Shown one piece after another: positions 23,174-23,570 of a stretch of 23,570 bases of DNA. Source of the DNA: CALAEC01 sp050692915 (GTDB lineage: Bacteria > Actinomycetota > UBA4738 > CALAEC01); the NCBI GenBank assembly GCA_050692915.1, contig JBOGVU010000037.1, forward strand, positions 1 through 23,570, given 5' to 3'. Under the pieces are notes generated by a model, which was given only the letters and a program-made list of their open reading frames with translations, had not been told where the DNA came from and ran no database searches. Numbering within the stretch: the first letter of the stretch is position 1; the number at the start of each line of letters is the position of its first letter. The translations under genes were made by a program, and so were the position numbers.

Positions 23174-23570
23174 CTAGCCGGGGACCGCGCCGCAGGTCAG
23201 GTCACGGCACAGGCGGTCATGGCGCCGGCCCGGTCGGAGGCGGCGAACGCCGCGGCGTTCCCCAGCTCGTCGAGCCTGGTCAGCCTTTTCAGCATCGTCT
23301 TGCCCCGATTCCACTCGATAAGCTCCGATCGGGTCATCGGCGCGCCGGTCCCGTAGGCCGGGAACCGGTCGACGTCGGCCGGGAACCGGTCGACGTCGGC
23401 CAGGGCGCTCCGGGAGCCCGGTGGTCTTCAGCCACAGGACCCAGACGCCGTGGGGCCCGAGCTCGGTGGCCCACTGACGGCACTGGCTCTCGATGGCGTC
23501 GAAGGCCACCGCGGTGCCTCCGACCTCGGGGAGCGTCTGGTGGGAGGTCGAGGCCGTGATGGCCATGATC
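23174..23570 (-). pseudogene. Atypical SDR-family protein, 3' part only, two frameshifts and a 21-bp duplication
   Basis: The gene enters from the right edge. The first frame reads MAITASTSHQTLPEVGG, AVAFDAIESQCRQWATELG and GVWVLWLKTTGLPE, the strand-helix pattern around the SDR active site, but the Tyr and Lys of YxxxK are not there, as in non-classical SDRs. Near 23410 the frame shifts (an extra C); the next frame reads ALADVDRFPA, GAPMTRSELIEWNRGKTML and LGNAAAFAASDRAGAMTACAV, the usual SDR C-terminal region. Near 23193 it shifts again (one base missing) to LTCGAVPG and TAG 23174-23176. Between the shifts, DVDRFPA is encoded twice by a tandem duplication. Clearly one former SDR gene; whether broken in the cell or only in the assembly cannot be told. 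Confidence 0.8.
23360..23401. repeat. 21-bp perfect tandem duplication in SDR gene
   Basis: Two identical 21-bp units (23360-23380 and 23381-23401), each starting GGGAACCGGTCG, add seven codons in frame (DVDRFPA twice on the minus strand). Confidence 0.95.

Noticed and set aside
1..23570. CRISPR arrays, rRNA genes, insertion sequences, riboswitches
   Set aside because: No regularly spaced repeats, rRNA motifs, transposase frames with terminal inverted repeats, or recognisable riboswitch cores were found on reading both strands.

Overview
The window looks like chromosome of a high-GC bacterium, most likely an uncultured member of the Actinomycetota. Supporting signs are GC-rich third codon positions, three class III nucleotide cyclase domains in 23.5 kb, an AAC(2')-I acetyltransferase with the family's invariant C-terminus, an LtrA membrane protein, and several genes with a TANNNT -10 hexamer only 6-9 nt before the start codon (apparently leaderless transcripts). 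Taxonomy is inference; no marker gene is present.

Layout. 1-1495 (-): cyclase-ATPase regulator running off the left edge. 1609-1787 (+): a broken small gene. 1844-3112 (-): LtrA. 3202-4225 (+): a lipoprotein with no ordinary start codon, then the AAC(2')-I enzyme. 4232-6252 (-): four genes (small lipoprotein, HELGH membrane protein, DUF3096 protein, enoyl-CoA hydratase/isomerase). 6281-6352 (+): tRNA-Val(UAC).

6353-14215 looks like an accretion zone behind that tRNA. It holds an unidentified lipoprotein, a 5'-truncated and frameshifted RHS/YD-repeat gene with a low-GC variable tip, a membrane adenylate cyclase, and a nickel-pincer cofactor set (larC, larB, larE). Two 3'-half tRNA-Val fragments (9694-9732 and 14175-14215), in the same orientation as the intact tRNA, divide the zone into an RHS block and a cyclase+lar block. 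No integrase is visible.

14470-20066 (+): an S9 peptidase broken by an in-frame TAG, a BBE-type FAD oxidoreductase, a frameshifted alpha/beta hydrolase, and an unusual single ORF joining a RibD-C/dihydrofolate-reductase-like domain to a class III cyclase domain. 20172-22398 (+): a secreted LVIVD-type beta-propeller protein and a second, stand-alone RibD-C reductase. 22676-23570 (-): a VOC/glyoxalase protein and the 3' part of an atypical SDR gene with two frameshifts and a 21-bp tandem duplication.

The strongest candidates for something undescribed are the RibD-C-cyclase fusion, the tRNA-Val half repeats framing the lar block, and the truncated RHS tip with its ATGA-coupled lipoprotein. At least six genes carry single-base indels or a nonsense codon, so either this locus is decaying or the assembly has uncorrected errors; that must be settled before individual pseudogene calls are trusted.
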